DNA of 64,000 bases from Meandrina meandrites (GCA_963693305.1 OY855915.1:8507607-8571606); one strand, 5' to 3'. Counted from the first letter of the stretch, positions 46,101 through 56,300 are shown. The notes: generated by a model not told the origin, from the sequence alone. Program-made: numbers and translations.

Positions 46101-49100
46101 TTTGTAAAGTCCAACAGTCGATGTGAAAATTGATGTAACTGTCACACTTGGTTGAATACCAGTATAGGAATTATCAGATACTGGTGTTGAGCCAATGATG
46201 GTATCAGCACTAGAAATTGAAATCGTTTCCTGCGGTTCAGAGATGACTTTTGTCCATACCAGAGAGCTTCCAATGGTTGATGCTGGCTCAACACCAACAC
46301 TGGAAGTACTAAACATCGATGTGGTGCTAGTTTCATTCGCGTTGTTAAAAACTGAAATCGTCTTCTGGGTTTGAGAGACAGTTTCTGTCACTAACGTAGA
46401 GTTATCAAGGGTAGATGAAGACAGTTCTGAGATGCTTGTTATAACACTGACCAAAATTAGATGTGTGGAGTCGATCGATATGGAGCTCTCTGGGGATGAT
46501 GGTGATGGTGATGGTGAAGGTGGTGGGGAAGGTGATAGTGATGGCGATGGCGATGGCGATGGCGATGGTGAAGTTGACGGGGAAGGTGATGGTGATGGCG
46601 AGGGCGAGGGCGAGGGCGAGGGCGAGGGCTACAGTCTGGCCAGAACTGGGGAAATAAAGCCTTCCAAAAACTGTGTTGGAAGTCAAGGCTTTCTTAAATA
46701 CCAAACCAGAAACTTTATTGTTATGGGACGAAAATGATACAATGTCACCCTCGTAAACGTCCAAGGGGTTCCAGAGAATCGTGTAGATCCAGGCAAGTAT
46801 GCTGAAGGAAGCGTTCATTGAAAGTTCACCACTGTGGCCTATGCGAATGTAGCTAGTTGACTTCTTCTTAAAGACAATGGACTTCTCTCCTAGAAAAGGA
46901 CCGTCTGTGTCTTGGACATCATAAGCAATTCCATTTGGGTTGGAGTTACCACTTATGTCTCGTACTAGGCTCGTTTCGTTGAGTGCGTACAAGGCGAATG
47001 GCTCTGGAAAGATAGTACACCAATGGTATGAGAATATAAGGGCCATTAAAACACTAAGAAACTGCCAAAAAGCTAATTGGGTGGAACTGGTCCTTGACCA
47101 GTTCATATGGTCCCGCGTCCACATGGTGCCGCGCATCTTGATACCATAAGGACGTACTTACAAGCAAGAAGGGTAACTCTAGTGATAGGCTTTCCTAGCA
47201 GGAGGGTTAAAGATAGCCCGGGTGTACAAGCACAAATTCACAGGTAGGGTTGCCCTTCCACCCGGGACAACTTTATGTGCTTGATAACTGCATGCAGTTA
47301 CATACCAAGCATCGAAAATAACCTTCAACGGGTATGAATAACAACATAAAGTTGTTCCGAATAGGTGATCAGGATGTCCCTAGAACAGCGTTCACAAGGC
47401 ACCTAGGGTTAGCCTGGCGCTAGGGTAACCCTGGCACGCAGCTAGGTAATTACCCTTGTGTTAAGGTAACGTAAACCCAACACTACGGCCACCCTACCCT
47501 ACCCCATACCTCCTTGTCCACAGGACCTTACTGTCCGGTCAATTTTCTGGTAAATATTCCTGGAGTTATAAAACCAGGTCAAAGAAAAGTGTCTTCGGTC
47601 TCTTTGACCATGTATCTTGGGGTCTGAATGGGCTTAAAGCAGGGCCGAAAAGCCAAGAAAGATAAACTGCGCGAGAGGGTTAATACGCTCACTTGGCGTA
47701 ATAAACGTGTTTAGTTACCACAGCGAGTGAGTATTTGGGTTGAGTTGCCAAATTTCAAATGTTCAAGCGGAAGGCCTGGAAAATAATGTCGAATTTTTAA
47801 GATTGACAAGATCTTTCGTCATTTGGTTCTTTGCTGTGCTGCTGGTGGCATTAATCTAAGTATCTTCTGTCATATCTGTCATATTTGAACTAGCTGGAAA
47901 AATCGACCTATTCTCAATTGAATTGAGTAGGTATTGTCGTTACCTTCACTTACCCGACCACTGTCTTGGAAGACACAATTTTTGAGCTTCCGTTGTTTCG
48001 TATTGACTCAGCGACTGTTTGTAGATTTGAACGCAAGCAATGCTACCATTAAACGCCCCTGGGGATTCAGGTCCATAACCAAGCCATATGTCATGGTGAG
48101 TCTCCAACTCAATAAAACCTGCCTGAAAAGTCTTATCAACTTTTGATCCCTCTGTATCCCTCACCCGAACCTCTACTAAACGAGTTGCATAATCATACGA
48201 AACTCCAATAAAATACCAAGTAGAAATCTCAAAAGTAACTTTTGGAAAAAATGACACGGGAAGCATATCGCAAAATGAATACAGTTCAATGTAGAGTTTG
48301 TCCAAATGAATTGCCAACAGAATGGCCAGCCTCCCTTCGGATGAGAACTGCAAAATCGTCTGCTGACCTGTAGAGACCTCCGTTTTAAACCAGACAAGCA
48401 GCGTTATAGATTTGATGTTGAAAGTTCCATTGTTTGGCAAATGGACAAAGCTTGATCGAGTTCCGCCGAATCTGTAAGCTGTGTTTGGGTCGCCAAGATA
48501 CCCTGGCGCCAGGGTTGTGTCATTTGCAATCCCAAGTAAATTCCTACAAGAGCTAGTGTCATTAACGCCACTTATACAGTCCAGAGGATAAAGTCCAATA
48601 GGGACAGCCGTACCTTAAGAAAAATAACCAAAATGACAAAACCATCTTACATAATGACATTCTATCTTGTATAGTACACTAGTTCAAGCCTAGTGTGAAA
48701 GCTAAATGTCGGGTATGTTGTTTAGCGATTGCAAGCTATAATGTGATATTAAGAAAGACAATGGTAATATATAGCATTTATAAATCTTTTTTATATCTTA
48801 TTCTTACAAACCTTTTATATCCTATGACGTGAATCGTGCATGTCTAACTGCGATATAGAACAGCAAGGACAACTTTTACTTTGTCAATAGGAACGGTGGA
48901 AATGCTAAAATAGTTTCAAACGCATTATTCGTGAGATGTAGAATCTGCTGCATTTCTAGCGCAATAATTACCAAATGTTTGAATTGCTTATTGAAATGGA
49001 AATGGATATGTCTTTTATTGCTTTTTATACTCAGACGGAACGCTTTATCCGATACCTTACCTTCTGTCCGTAGAATCCAACAAACATAGAGGGAAAACCA

Positions 49101-49231
49101 GAAGAAAAACCTTATTCTCCACTGAAATTCCTATAAAACAATTTGTAATATTCCATCAGAACATGGTACATTTATGTTGATAATCAAGAATAAAAAAATC
49201 GAAAATATCCATACTTTAAAATACATACCAT
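33908..49231 (-). CDS. Gene B: LamG-mucin-TSP1-SEA-FN3(x2)-K+-filter glutamate-receptor-like channel
   Basis: Seventeen exons are placed, phases all compatible. The best intact model skips the damaged LamG2 and splices LamG1 to a cryptic mucin acceptor at 46489, giving 3816 nt with an in-frame stop (1271 residues). Approximate residues: signal peptide 1-24, LamG 25-244, mucin 245-446, TSP1 447-502, SEA 503-605, FN3 606-801, S1/TM1 802-956, P loop 957-990 (MTTVG|FGD), TM2 to about 1043, linker 1044-1063, S2 1064-1153, TM3 within 1154-1207, cytoplasmic tail 1208-1271. Expected at the plasma membrane as a tetramer with K+ selectivity, from analogy with GluR0; the ligand is unknown. If LamG2 is read as assembled, the frame shifts and the channel is lost. 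Spliced RNA would decide. Confidence 0.78.
34254..35544. mobile_element. TIR DNA element, copy 2, about 1.3 kb
   Basis: The ends are CAGAAGTCCATAACTAGAAG and CTTCTAGTTATAGACTTCTG, flanked by an exact 7-bp duplication AAGAAAT. It is the inverted relative of 23711-24935. It sits in the gene B intron between the TM3 and tail exons. The insertion sites and duplications differ from copy 1, so it inserted independently. Confidence 0.88.
35675..35837 (-). CDS. Gene B exon: TM3 (iGluR M4 equivalent)
   Basis: 163 bp, phase 0 to 1. A charged linker QPEQSEAEEKAQSL precedes the hydrophobic segment AAAAGALGVSVLIGVAWELF and a basic RRSQNR, fitting an outside-to-inside final helix. Gene A 52600-52774 has the same QPEKSEAEE start. 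Confidence 0.85.
35838..37187. other. Gene B intron between S2 and TM3 exons
   Basis: Contains a GC-rich inverted block near 35884-36022 (GGCTCCC...GAGCGAGCCGAG) that looks like a common MITE end, and otherwise AT-rich sequence. No exon recognised. Confidence 0.5.
37188..37456 (-). CDS. Gene B exon: S2 ligand-binding lobe
   Basis: 269 bp, phase 1 to 0. It reads HKETLEEAFDALQKRETEGF, LLDAYVAGS, and TGLGVVLSGEAMVLRYRVRD, then a helix ending KIIQNSTSP. 'GxLLDxxVAxx ... GxGVxLS' mirrors iGluR S2 (an acidic residue beside the ligand, then the GYGIALPKGS-like strand). It pairs with S1 across the membrane pore. Confidence 0.85.
37985..38070 (-). mobile_element. tRNA-derived SINE head fragment
   Basis: On the minus strand it gives a tRNA-like A box (TTAGTGGTTAGGGCGCTGG) and B box (GGTTCAAATCC). 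There is no full cloverleaf with its own terminator, so it is a SINE remnant, not a tRNA gene. Confidence 0.55.
38187..38247 (-). CDS. Gene B exon: TM2-S2 linker
   Basis: 61 bp, phase 0 to 1. It encodes VAVLRDSPSHRLGIRRNARV. It follows ...ILYGAK from the TM2 exon, making LYGAKVAVLRDSP, the entry strand into S2. The phase chain breaks without it. The gene A equivalent is 54109-54169. Confidence 0.85.
38395..38693 (-). mobile_element. tRNA-derived SINE with conserved central domain
   Basis: The minus strand has an A-box-like TGGCCTAATGGTTAGTGCGC, a B box GGTTCGAACCC, then TTGTGTTATTGGGCAAGATA and CCACCCAGGTGTATAAATAG. The last two resemble the deeply conserved Nin-type SINE domain known from cnidarians and other animals; that subtype call is from memory. 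Intronic in gene B, flanked by poly-C tracts. Confidence 0.7.
38750..38906 (-). CDS. Gene B exon: second half of K+ filter and TM2
   Basis: 157 bp, phase 2 to 0. It opens (G)FGDIVPVKAVSKL and continues as a long hydrophobic inner helix, TIMWIIIGLVLVSVFLAVLT, then SLTIMATENRSILYGAK. With the preceding exon the filter reads MTTVGFGD. The donor is AAAG|GTTGTT, weaker than the GTACAT of gene A. The SYTANLAAF motif of classical iGluR M3 is absent. Confidence 0.87.
39285..39388 (-). CDS. Gene B exon: pore helix and first half of filter
   Basis: 104 bp, phase 0 to 2, from CTAACAG|GAG to TAGG|GTGAGC. It encodes ETRDSTDNTGNFSKSFLRGT and WFSLITMTTVG. The position between TM1 and TM2 and the TMTTVG motif fix it as the re-entrant pore loop. 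Confidence 0.88.
39683..40146 (-). CDS. Gene B exon: S1 lobe and TM1
   Basis: 464 bp, same length and phases as gene C 4393-4856. PPYVTE, GIIGELVQEM, KCLGGHG and FVFIPVVQSPGIAF are all kept. TM1 is WPIVVLSVVMAFISAVFIWV. Differences from gene C are few and mostly conservative, so both copies were recently under constraint. Confidence 0.9.
40425..40730 (-). CDS. Gene B exon: second FN3 domain
   Basis: 306 bp, phase 1-1. Same landmarks as gene C 5164-5469 (SWTAIP, GYHITYKPIKIADQRV, TLYRITVAGYTAEGDG). Acceptor GTAGCAG|TTCC, donor GGAG|GTAAAA. Confidence 0.9.
41301..41582 (-). CDS. Gene B exon: first FN3 domain
   Basis: 282 bp, phase 1-1. VVWTAVEEPIEGYHVAFRS, VYRVRVAAFNSAGNGIPS and the closing EIHIKEGG define the domain. 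Confidence 0.9.
42456..42601 (-). CDS. Gene B exon: SEA domain, third part, with GSVIV motif
   Basis: 146 bp, phase 2 to 1. The junction with the previous exon gives C-R-RGSVIVHFSVEF, so the putative SEA cleavage site lies right at the exon start. Confidence 0.87.
43754..43806 (-). CDS. Gene B exon: SEA domain, middle part
   Basis: 53 bp, phase 0 to 2, IKELYPINSVNVKLLSC. Acceptor TTTAG|ATC, donor GCAG|GTTAGT. Confidence 0.82.
43864..44018. repeat. CAGT tetranucleotide microsatellite
   Basis: Tandem CAGT units with CAAT interruptions in the SEA intron, matching the array in gene C. The plus-strand SQSVSQ frame through it is an artefact. Confidence 0.92.
44111..44220 (-). CDS. Gene B exon: SEA domain, first part
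   Basis: 110 bp, phase 1 to 0. It encodes (A)VVFNITVILVERPWNDSL followed by a helix. Confidence 0.86.
44303..44410. repeat. Degenerate GATAA/GACAA repeats
   Basis: Short imperfect AAGATAAGAC-type units, the counterpart of the expanded array at 8884-9258 in gene C. The array expanded in C or contracted in B after duplication. Confidence 0.75.
45310..45477 (-). CDS. Gene B exon: TSP1 domain
   Basis: 168 bp, phase 1-1. It has WTQWSAWSSCSKPCG and six Cys, ending CNVNSCQ. C-mannosylation at the Trp-x-x-Trp motif is typical of the family. Confidence 0.92.
45884..46489 (-). CDS. Gene B exon: mucin-like segment (3' part certain, 5' edge inferred)
   Basis: The donor AAAG|GTAGGA is shared with gene C. 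The body carries the same SLVWTKVISEPQETISIS repeats. The original acceptor seen in gene C (11238) is missing. The high edge given here uses CCCCAG|AGAGCTCC, which restores phase 1 and the frame (ESSISIDSTHL). If that site is not used, the exon continues up into the Ser-Pro repeat and LamG2. Confidence 0.65.
46499..46627. repeat. GAT/GGC hexanucleotide minisatellite at the LamG2-mucin junction
   Basis: GGTGAT, GGCGAT and GGCGAG units. In the mucin frame they encode Ser-Pro dipeptides. In the LamG2 frame they encode Ala-Leu/Ile-Thr repeats. It has replaced the second half of LamG2, an intron and the start of the mucin exon. Confidence 0.88.
46628..47003 (-). pseudogene. Gene B truncated LamG2 exon
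   Basis: The high edge and acceptor are intact (CCAG|AGCC). The domain starts PFALYALNETSLVRD and runs to RLYFPSSGQTVA, where it meets the minisatellite. The last roughly 75 residues (WHHVALIYNYD... FYRRPL) and the donor are gone, and the frame does not match the mucin frame. It is a deletion fusion or an assembly collapse in repeats. Confidence 0.75.
47080..47450. repeat. Repeat block shared with gene C intron
   Basis: Counterpart of 15115-15455 (CTTTCCTAGCAGGAGGGTT, GATAACTGCATGCAGTTAC). Without the MITE found in gene C, it continues directly into sequence containing further TAGGGTTA-like motifs. Confidence 0.7.
47954..48613 (-). CDS. Gene B exon: LamG-like domain 1
   Basis: 660 bp, phase 1-1. 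TAVPIGLYPLD, SITLLVWFKTEVSTGQQTI, WYFIGVSYDYATR and GSIACVQIYKQSL. It directly follows the signal peptide and is the same length as gene C LamG1. Confidence 0.9.
49061..49130 (-). CDS. Gene B exon 2: signal-peptide core
   Basis: 70 bp, phase 0 to 1. It reads EFQWRIRFFFWFSLYVCWIL then RTEG: a basic start and hydrophobic run typical of a signal peptide. An in-frame TAG lies just before the ATAG acceptor, so translation must start in exon 1. Confidence 0.68.
49229..49231 (-). CDS. Gene B start codon at end of exon 1
   Basis: ATG directly followed by the donor GTATGT; phase 0 joins it to exon 2. The same arrangement (ATGATG|GTACGT) occurs in gene C, which supports a conserved start codon abutting an intron. 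Confidence 0.6.
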
Positions 49232-50803
49232 GTTATATAAGCACTAAAATCAGCTTTCTGAGCTTAACAATCCAATTTCTTTCAAATGATGTTGCGAAAC
49301 GTTATAATTTCAGCTGACAGCTTGCCCGCATGGACGTAAAAATTCACTTTTACTTTGTTGCTTAAATTAGTTCCCTGAATTTCAGAAAATACGTAATCTA
49401 TTTTGTATTTCATGGTTTGGCAGGTGAAAGGATGTTAAAACCAAACAAAACTGTAACCACGTTCTCAGATCTTCTACTCTCCGGGAAAGCTCTCTGGAAA
49501 AATCCGTTAGGTCATTCAATTGTACGAGTTATTGTTATATCTTCATGGAAAAATGCCTCGAACCCAGTCATAGGTTTCTTTTTACGGGAGGAATTCCAAA
49601 CATACAGCGTCCAGAGATGGTGCTCAACGCTCTAGATTCAGTTCTTCATATGCTTAGTTACTATTGAAGATTTTCTAAGCTTTTATTAAGGTAATTTTAA
49701 ACTGGTGTGTTGATTTTAAACTTCATTTGTTAGTTTGTCTGCTTAAGGGCATTGCAAATACGTTGTGTGCGTCAAAACATTTTAAGTTAAAATGTTTGTT
49801 AATTTACAGAAGTGTGAGAAGCTAACATTAAACAAAGAACGATAGCTTTATCATCAAAACCTTTCAAGACAAGTAAAGCGAGGTTTACACCATGAAGTTG
49901 GGCTTTGTTTAAATAAGATAAACAGTGTCATGTCTTTGTTAACGTGGGAAAGAAACACATTTTTTGCGTTATATTTTCAGTTAAATAAGAATCACACATT
50001 CTCAAGCTTTGAATAGTCCTTAATTATTGAAATGAGATGGGGAGATCGAGAATTCCGAACATGACTTGGCTAAATCTACATATTATTATAAAAGCAATGT
50101 ATGGAATTGTCAGCCGCCTTATCTACTGTCAATCGACACAGAAACGAATTCGCAAGACGAATTACTCTTTAAGGGAAGCTTTTAGCAGAAAGTTAGGAAT
50201 CAAATTATTTGTAATTGCATTACATTTTTGGCCAAGATCGCCATCCGTTAACGTACAAATTATTTATTTAAAGGTTAGATGTTTGTAGTGAAGAACGTAA
50301 TGGATCGCATCAAAATTTTCTGTCAATCGTTTTTTATCGCTGTTTGTTTTGTTAAATTTCTTCATTGTCCAAGGACAAAAGAAATATCTGTCCAAGTAAC
50401 AGCCATCTGTTTTTTTATTAATATGGGAGTCAACTTTTCGCTTTGCTCAGTTTGAACTTAAAAGTTCATATCAATTCATTTCGGCGGTATGCGTGTATCA
50501 TTGCTCAGTATTCCTTCAGGTTTTGTAAGCTACGTTCGGTAAAAAGGTGGGTAACTCACAACCAAACCTAAATTGTGTTTTTGGGTAAAGATTTGCGTGT
50601 GACTTCAAATTACCGGCTTAGCTCGTGCACGTGCAAAGGAAGTCTCGTACAAACGGCCAATAACGTGACAATCAAAATCTTTCATCTCGATGGGTTCACC
50701 AAAATTTTCTAAGGTACTGGGTTTTGCTATAATACACTCTTCGGCACGCATGGAGAGTTCCGCAATAATACACAATGTATTTAACAAGCTGTTCGTGGGA
50801 ACC
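49232..50803. other. Gene B 5' flank and gene A 3' flank
   Basis: About 1.7 kb between the start of gene B and the stop of gene A. It partly matches 22612-25400 minus the inserted elements. It should hold the gene B promoter; I cannot point to a core promoter motif. Confidence 0.45.
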
Positions 50804-50809
50804 TTTATT
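50804..50809 (-). promoter_or_regulatory. Candidate polyadenylation signal of gene A
   Basis: AATAAA on the minus strand, about 140 bp past the gene A stop. Position is suitable; composition makes chance occurrence likely. Confidence 0.35.
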
Positions 50810-50949
50810 TATTATTATCGGCTTCTTTAAAAACAAATATCACACACACCGACCTTTCATTTGCAATCTTTAATATTCTGTTAAACACTGTAACAATAAA
50901 AGGTATAAACGCGCGTACCGTCTGGATAAATCGTTCAGCATTCTGAACA

Positions 50950-51137
50950 TCATGTCCAAGCGACTTTTCGAATCTTTTCTACTCGTGGTCGTTGGCGACC
51001 AAATTGTTGTAGCTCCTGACTACATTTATGTCTTAAGTCCATGTAAACTTGACGGAAATTCTCATGAAAATGTTGGAGTAGTTCTTGCAGTTCTTTTCTC
51101 CTCGTCGCTTGGTCTGCATCTTTTTTCGATTGGTTTT
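50950..51137 (-). CDS. Gene A last exon: cytoplasmic tail
   Basis: Phase 1 start, TGA at 50950. It encodes NQSKKDADQATRRKELQELL followed by FHENFRQVYMDLRHKCSQEL and a basic end: a charged helix likely to form a coiled coil. A degraded copy of this exon stands at 25400-25930. Confidence 0.84.
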
Positions 51138-53265
51138 CTAAAAAAAAAGAAGAAAAATAAAAACAGATTGTACCCAGGAACTGCTTCGGTTTGTCTAAAT
51201 AGTTTGACAATAGCATCAAATTCCCAACATTTTTATATCGTGCTTCTAGATATAAATAGTTTCTTCCAAAAGTTGCTGACCAGACTCACCAGAGTGCACA
51301 AACCATACGCTGGTCTACCCTATTTCAGACCTAAACGACTCGAAAACCATACCATTTGGGGCTGCACATACCTGTATAATTATTAACCTATATAAGGGAG
51401 CACGTGGTCGGGGGCCCGTTGTGTTTTTTTTTTCTGGGGTGGGGAGGGAGGCTGATCGTAGTTTAATTCGCTAATAAACTTTTGACTATAAAAATAAGCG
51501 AAATTAGATTACGACGTTTCGGAATCATCTTGACTCCATTATCAAGTAGAAATAAAGATAACGGTCGAATTTCGAATTTAAATACAAATAAAGGTGACAG
51601 AGTATGTTAGCATATTTAAAAGAACTGTTTCGCGGTAATTAGCGTTCACAGTGTCGGGGCGTGCTGAGTCTGACTGCGTGTTAAGTGTAGGTTTTCTTTC
51701 ACGAATTAGCAGCATTTCGTTAACTAAACAATCCAGTTTTCCTTGGCATTTCTTTAACACGGAAATCATCTTTGTTAGGTCGGGACTCGCGACACAGTGG
51801 ACCCGTACGGATTACTCTACCTTTTAAAGATCAGAAATCTGCTGACGCAAACAGCTAAAAGATCTTGGAAAGAAAATTGGAACTGAGATTCAACCGGTTT
51901 ACACAAGTGCTAAGATCGGCGACAAGTTTAAGTTACAAGAGAAGAAGCCCGCTTTAGTGAACAATCAGTGCGTAGTTTATTCCTTCAAGTGTGATCAGTG
52001 TGATGCTGATTATATTGGTTATACAACACGACATCTTCATCAACGCATAGAGGAGCACAAAACCTCTGTTATTGGCAAGCACATTAAAGAAGTCCACTGT
52101 GTCGCGAGTCCCGACCTAACAAAGATGTTTTCCGTGTTAAAGAAATGCCAAGGAAAACTGGATTGTTTAGTTAACGAAATGCTGCTAATTCGTGAAAGAA
52201 GACCTACACTAAACACGCAGTCAGACTCAATACGTGCGAAAGTGTTTATTTAATCTTAATGCAGCACGCCCCGACACTGTGAACGCTAATTACCGCGAAA
52301 CAGTTCTTTTAAATATGCTAACATACTCTGTCACCTTTATTTGTATTTAAATTCGAAACTCGACCGTTATCTTTATTTCTACTTGGTAATGGAATTACTA
52401 ATCTAATCTAATCTAATTCGCTTATTTTTATAGTCAATTGTAGTTCGAAATGTTCTCTAATAAACGTTATTGGCTAAATTTAATGCGCTATAATTCTTCG
52501 AACCTCATTGTTGTTTTACAAAACAATGAATCGTGACCTTATCTGTGCAACAAACATCAAATGGTTTCTTTATCGTAACTCAAAATGTTACAAACATACC
52601 TGGATATATCTTTTTCCTTCGTTGCAATCTTATGCGCAAGAGATCCCAAACAAGTCCGCAAAACACAGCACCTCCCAATGTTTTTGCTAGCACCATAAGT
52701 ATTTGGTGAAATAATGAAGAGTTAATAGAAAACAGCTCTGTTGCCTGTTCCTCGGCTTCACTCTTTTCTGGTTGCTAGGAGATAAAAAATCCACAAAGTG
52801 TCTGCCAGTTTTGATTTTCTGAAATGGCATAAAGCGCACAAAACAGACGTCATTTGTTAACTCGTGAGCCGTATGCGTAGGTAAGACGTAATAAAAATAT
52901 GGAAAGTCTACACATCGTCGACAACTGAATGGTCCTGAATGTGTTGATGTGTTGAACAAACTCTATTTTTCTGAGGATACTTCCTGTGGAATTTATTCAC
53001 TGGTCATCTTCTCCAATCTCAAATATATAATTCCCTGTTTTAGCAGATTATTTTGTATGTAAAAATGCAATTGTAGTGAGAGTAATCTTGTTTCGTTTTA
53101 ATGCAGAAATATCATAATTACTGTGGATAAATAAAATGAAATTGACTGACTGGCTGGCTGGTCCATTGATCGATCGATCATTGTACTGACTGATCGATCG
53201 ATTGATTGGTTGGTTGGTTGGTTGGTTGGTTGATTGATTGATTGGTTGGTTGGTTGGTTGGTTGG

Positions 53266-53300
<35 letters not shown>

Positions 53301-56300
53301 CGGGGTGGTGGGCAAAAGTATTTGAAAGCCACATCTACCTCTAATGGAGTTGTACTGTTCTGTATAATCTTGGTTATCAGTGCAGCATTCTCTCTGATAT
53401 AATCGCGGACTCGGCTTTGTAGTTTGATCGCCTCCCCTGATAGGACCACACCAACTCCTTTCGACAACTTAATGACCTCTTTAACACGCAGTTTGTGAGA
53501 CAGACCTTTCATTTGACTTCCGGCGACGTAGGCATCTAACAGCAGTCCTTTGACTTCACCTTGCTCGAGAGTGTTATGGGCTTCATGCAAAGTATCACGA
53601 GGCACTGTCAGAAGAATTTAACAAAATTAAAACGAAATACAATAATTTATAATGTGACTATACTAAAAGAACCGGTGTCATGGGCTGCGCATGCGCGCCT
53701 TTACACTTTGAAAATATCACTTTCAAGCAAATGCCTTTGGGACATCTCTTCCACTCCTTCTTGGTTCCTTTTACATCGCTAAATATCCGTTTCCGACCAG
53801 AATTATATATTACTTTTTCCTCCGTGACCAACACCATTTTTTGACGCCATCATGAAGTTGGCAACTGCACAATCTTGATCGAAAAACGACGTATGGGCAG
53901 CTCATGACACTGTCCCTTTAAGATATGAAAGCAATTTTTAGGGGATTAAGGGAAGCCTTTGTTCGCTTTAGGACTTAAACGTTTTGTTTTTTGTTATTTA
54001 ACAAAATTTTTACCAACTTAGTTTTCAGAGAAATATAGGGAAAGAAGTGCTTAAAGTAGAAATGTGCTATATTTTTTCGTAAGCTAAAAGCATGTCCTTA
54101 GCACTCACTGACTATTGCGTTCCTCCTGACTCCTAGTTTGTGAGCAGGAGAATCTGTTAGGGCCGTTACCTTCAAAGCAAACAAATGAATTAATTTCAAA
54201 CAGTTATATATGAATGGAAGGTTCGCGGTAATCGCGACACATGGTTAGCGCGATGATATTGGTTCGGGTGCGCTGAGGAGTTCATTATTTCGAACCTTCA
54301 TTACCATCATCATCGTGTTGTATATTTTTATTGACCATACTTGCAGTGCCGCTCTTGCCCAAGGTGTGTAAATGGGTATAACTTAATTTTCGGAGAACAT
54401 GATTATGTTTCGGTGTAGCCTACCCTAGCATCTTCTCCAAGAGTGCAAGAGAAAATTGCTTCGTGCTACAGAGACTGCAGATAAGCGCTGACAATATGTA
54501 AGCGACCTGAGCCCTTGTACAGCATTGCCTACCAAATTCTGAACTTGCAGGGCTACCAAGAAATAGCTTAAAGTAAATTATCTGATTGCCGAGAAGTTTC
54601 ATATGTACCTTTGTTCCGTATAAAATGATGTCATGGTCTAAAGTTCTGAATGTCAGAGAAGTGGCTATTACTCCGATTAGTATGGACGCCATTACTAAGC
54701 CAGTTATGGTCCATGCAACAGCGAATAACCTTGAACAGACTCCAACTGGAACTTTGTCTCCGTACCTAAGAAATAAACACACCCAAAGGCTAACTTAATA
54801 GAATATATAAACAGCGATATTTACTGTTTAAAAGCAGTGACGTCTTAATCTTTTTGTTATTCAAATTTATGAACCGTAAAACAACTCTTCTTTTCAAGAG
54901 TTACGAGATTTCTAGTTGTTACATTTCCAACAAAAAAGTTAACGTAACGCATACATACTAGTTATGCAAAGCTTTCGAGTGGTATACTATGGAATATCCC
55001 ACGAGTAACTTGTATTTTCTCGGTATACACACGAGCCTTTAGGCGAGCGTGTATACGAAGAAAATACAAGTGACAAGTGGGATATTCCATAGTATACCAT
55101 GAGAAAGTGTTGTGTAACTATTTTATACCATGCCATAGAAAATACGCTGACTAAATTTTGTCGAGAATAAGACCGCAGCGCACGATGGGAAGGTTGGGTT
55201 GAATACCGTCGAATATACAACGGCTTTCCTGTATTCTGATTGGTTGTATTTTCTATGGCATGGTATAAAATAGTTACACAACACTTTCTCATGGTATACT
55301 ATGGAATATCCCACTTGTCACTTGTATGTGCGTTCACTTTCTAATGGATTCCTCTTATTGGACGAAATCTGTTCTGCAATATTTTATTCGTGCTGAGTCT
55401 CATGTTGCCTGCCAATGTCTTTCCAATTATTCGAGATCATGGTTTTGACAAGACGGTCACGACGTGAAACTTTACAGTCTAACTTCTTTCACCTAAAAGC
55501 AACAGGCGATTGTTTCATCAAGATTAAAGATTAATAAATGTATGCCATACCCAACAGTAGTCATTGAAATGAACGAAAACCAAAATCCTTCTCCAGCTCC
55601 GTTAGCAAACGACTTTGAAAATCCACCCGAGTCCTTTGTAAGACAGGAATTTAAATATAGCAAATGTTACAATAATGGTTCTAATCAAAGACGGCAATGT
55701 TTTTCTGTCAGAGGAATATGTGGAAAAGTTGTGAGCGGGCGTTCAGTGGCGTATCGATACTTGCCTAAAAGTTGAGTGCCTGGTGTACAAAACGTGGGGA
55801 CCTGGATCTATCTGGTCCTAATTAACTGAAATAAGTGTTTGGGCCTTTTAAGGCTCAGTTTTCTCATGGGAGGTGGGCCCTTAGAGCCCACATCTGCATC
55901 CGCTTCTGTTTGAGTATGCAAAGCGGGCTGTCTTATGATGACATCCGGAGGGCCGGAGTTCGAGGTGGATCATTGACCTTATACCATACTCTTGGGCAAG
56001 GCATTTTACCATCTTGGTCAACAGGTCACCAAATCTCTAATACACCAGGTCTTTCTTCAGTTCTTTCTGCATCCAGGTATAAAAAAATAGTAGAAATAAA
56101 CTGGCTGTGGTCTGACCATCAAGAAGGAGCTGATATTGCTCCTCCTATGAAAACCGCATTGTAACACCAGGAACTGACCCTATGATTCTAGCCCTTAATC
56201 CCGGGCATGTGTCTCATTAACTTAAGACTTAAACGGAATGTTTGCAATCAGTTTCACAGAGACCTATGGAAACCAATAATCGTTATGTCCTACTTTTGCT

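Noticed and set aside
45831..46454. Gene B mucin frame as a complete stand-alone protein
   Set aside because: Its 'start' is not an ATG and its end reads through a conserved splice donor; it is one exon.
53048..53337. NQSINQPTNQ tail extending the S2 frame
   Set aside because: Read-through past the splice donor at 53338 into a TTGA/TTGG microsatellite.
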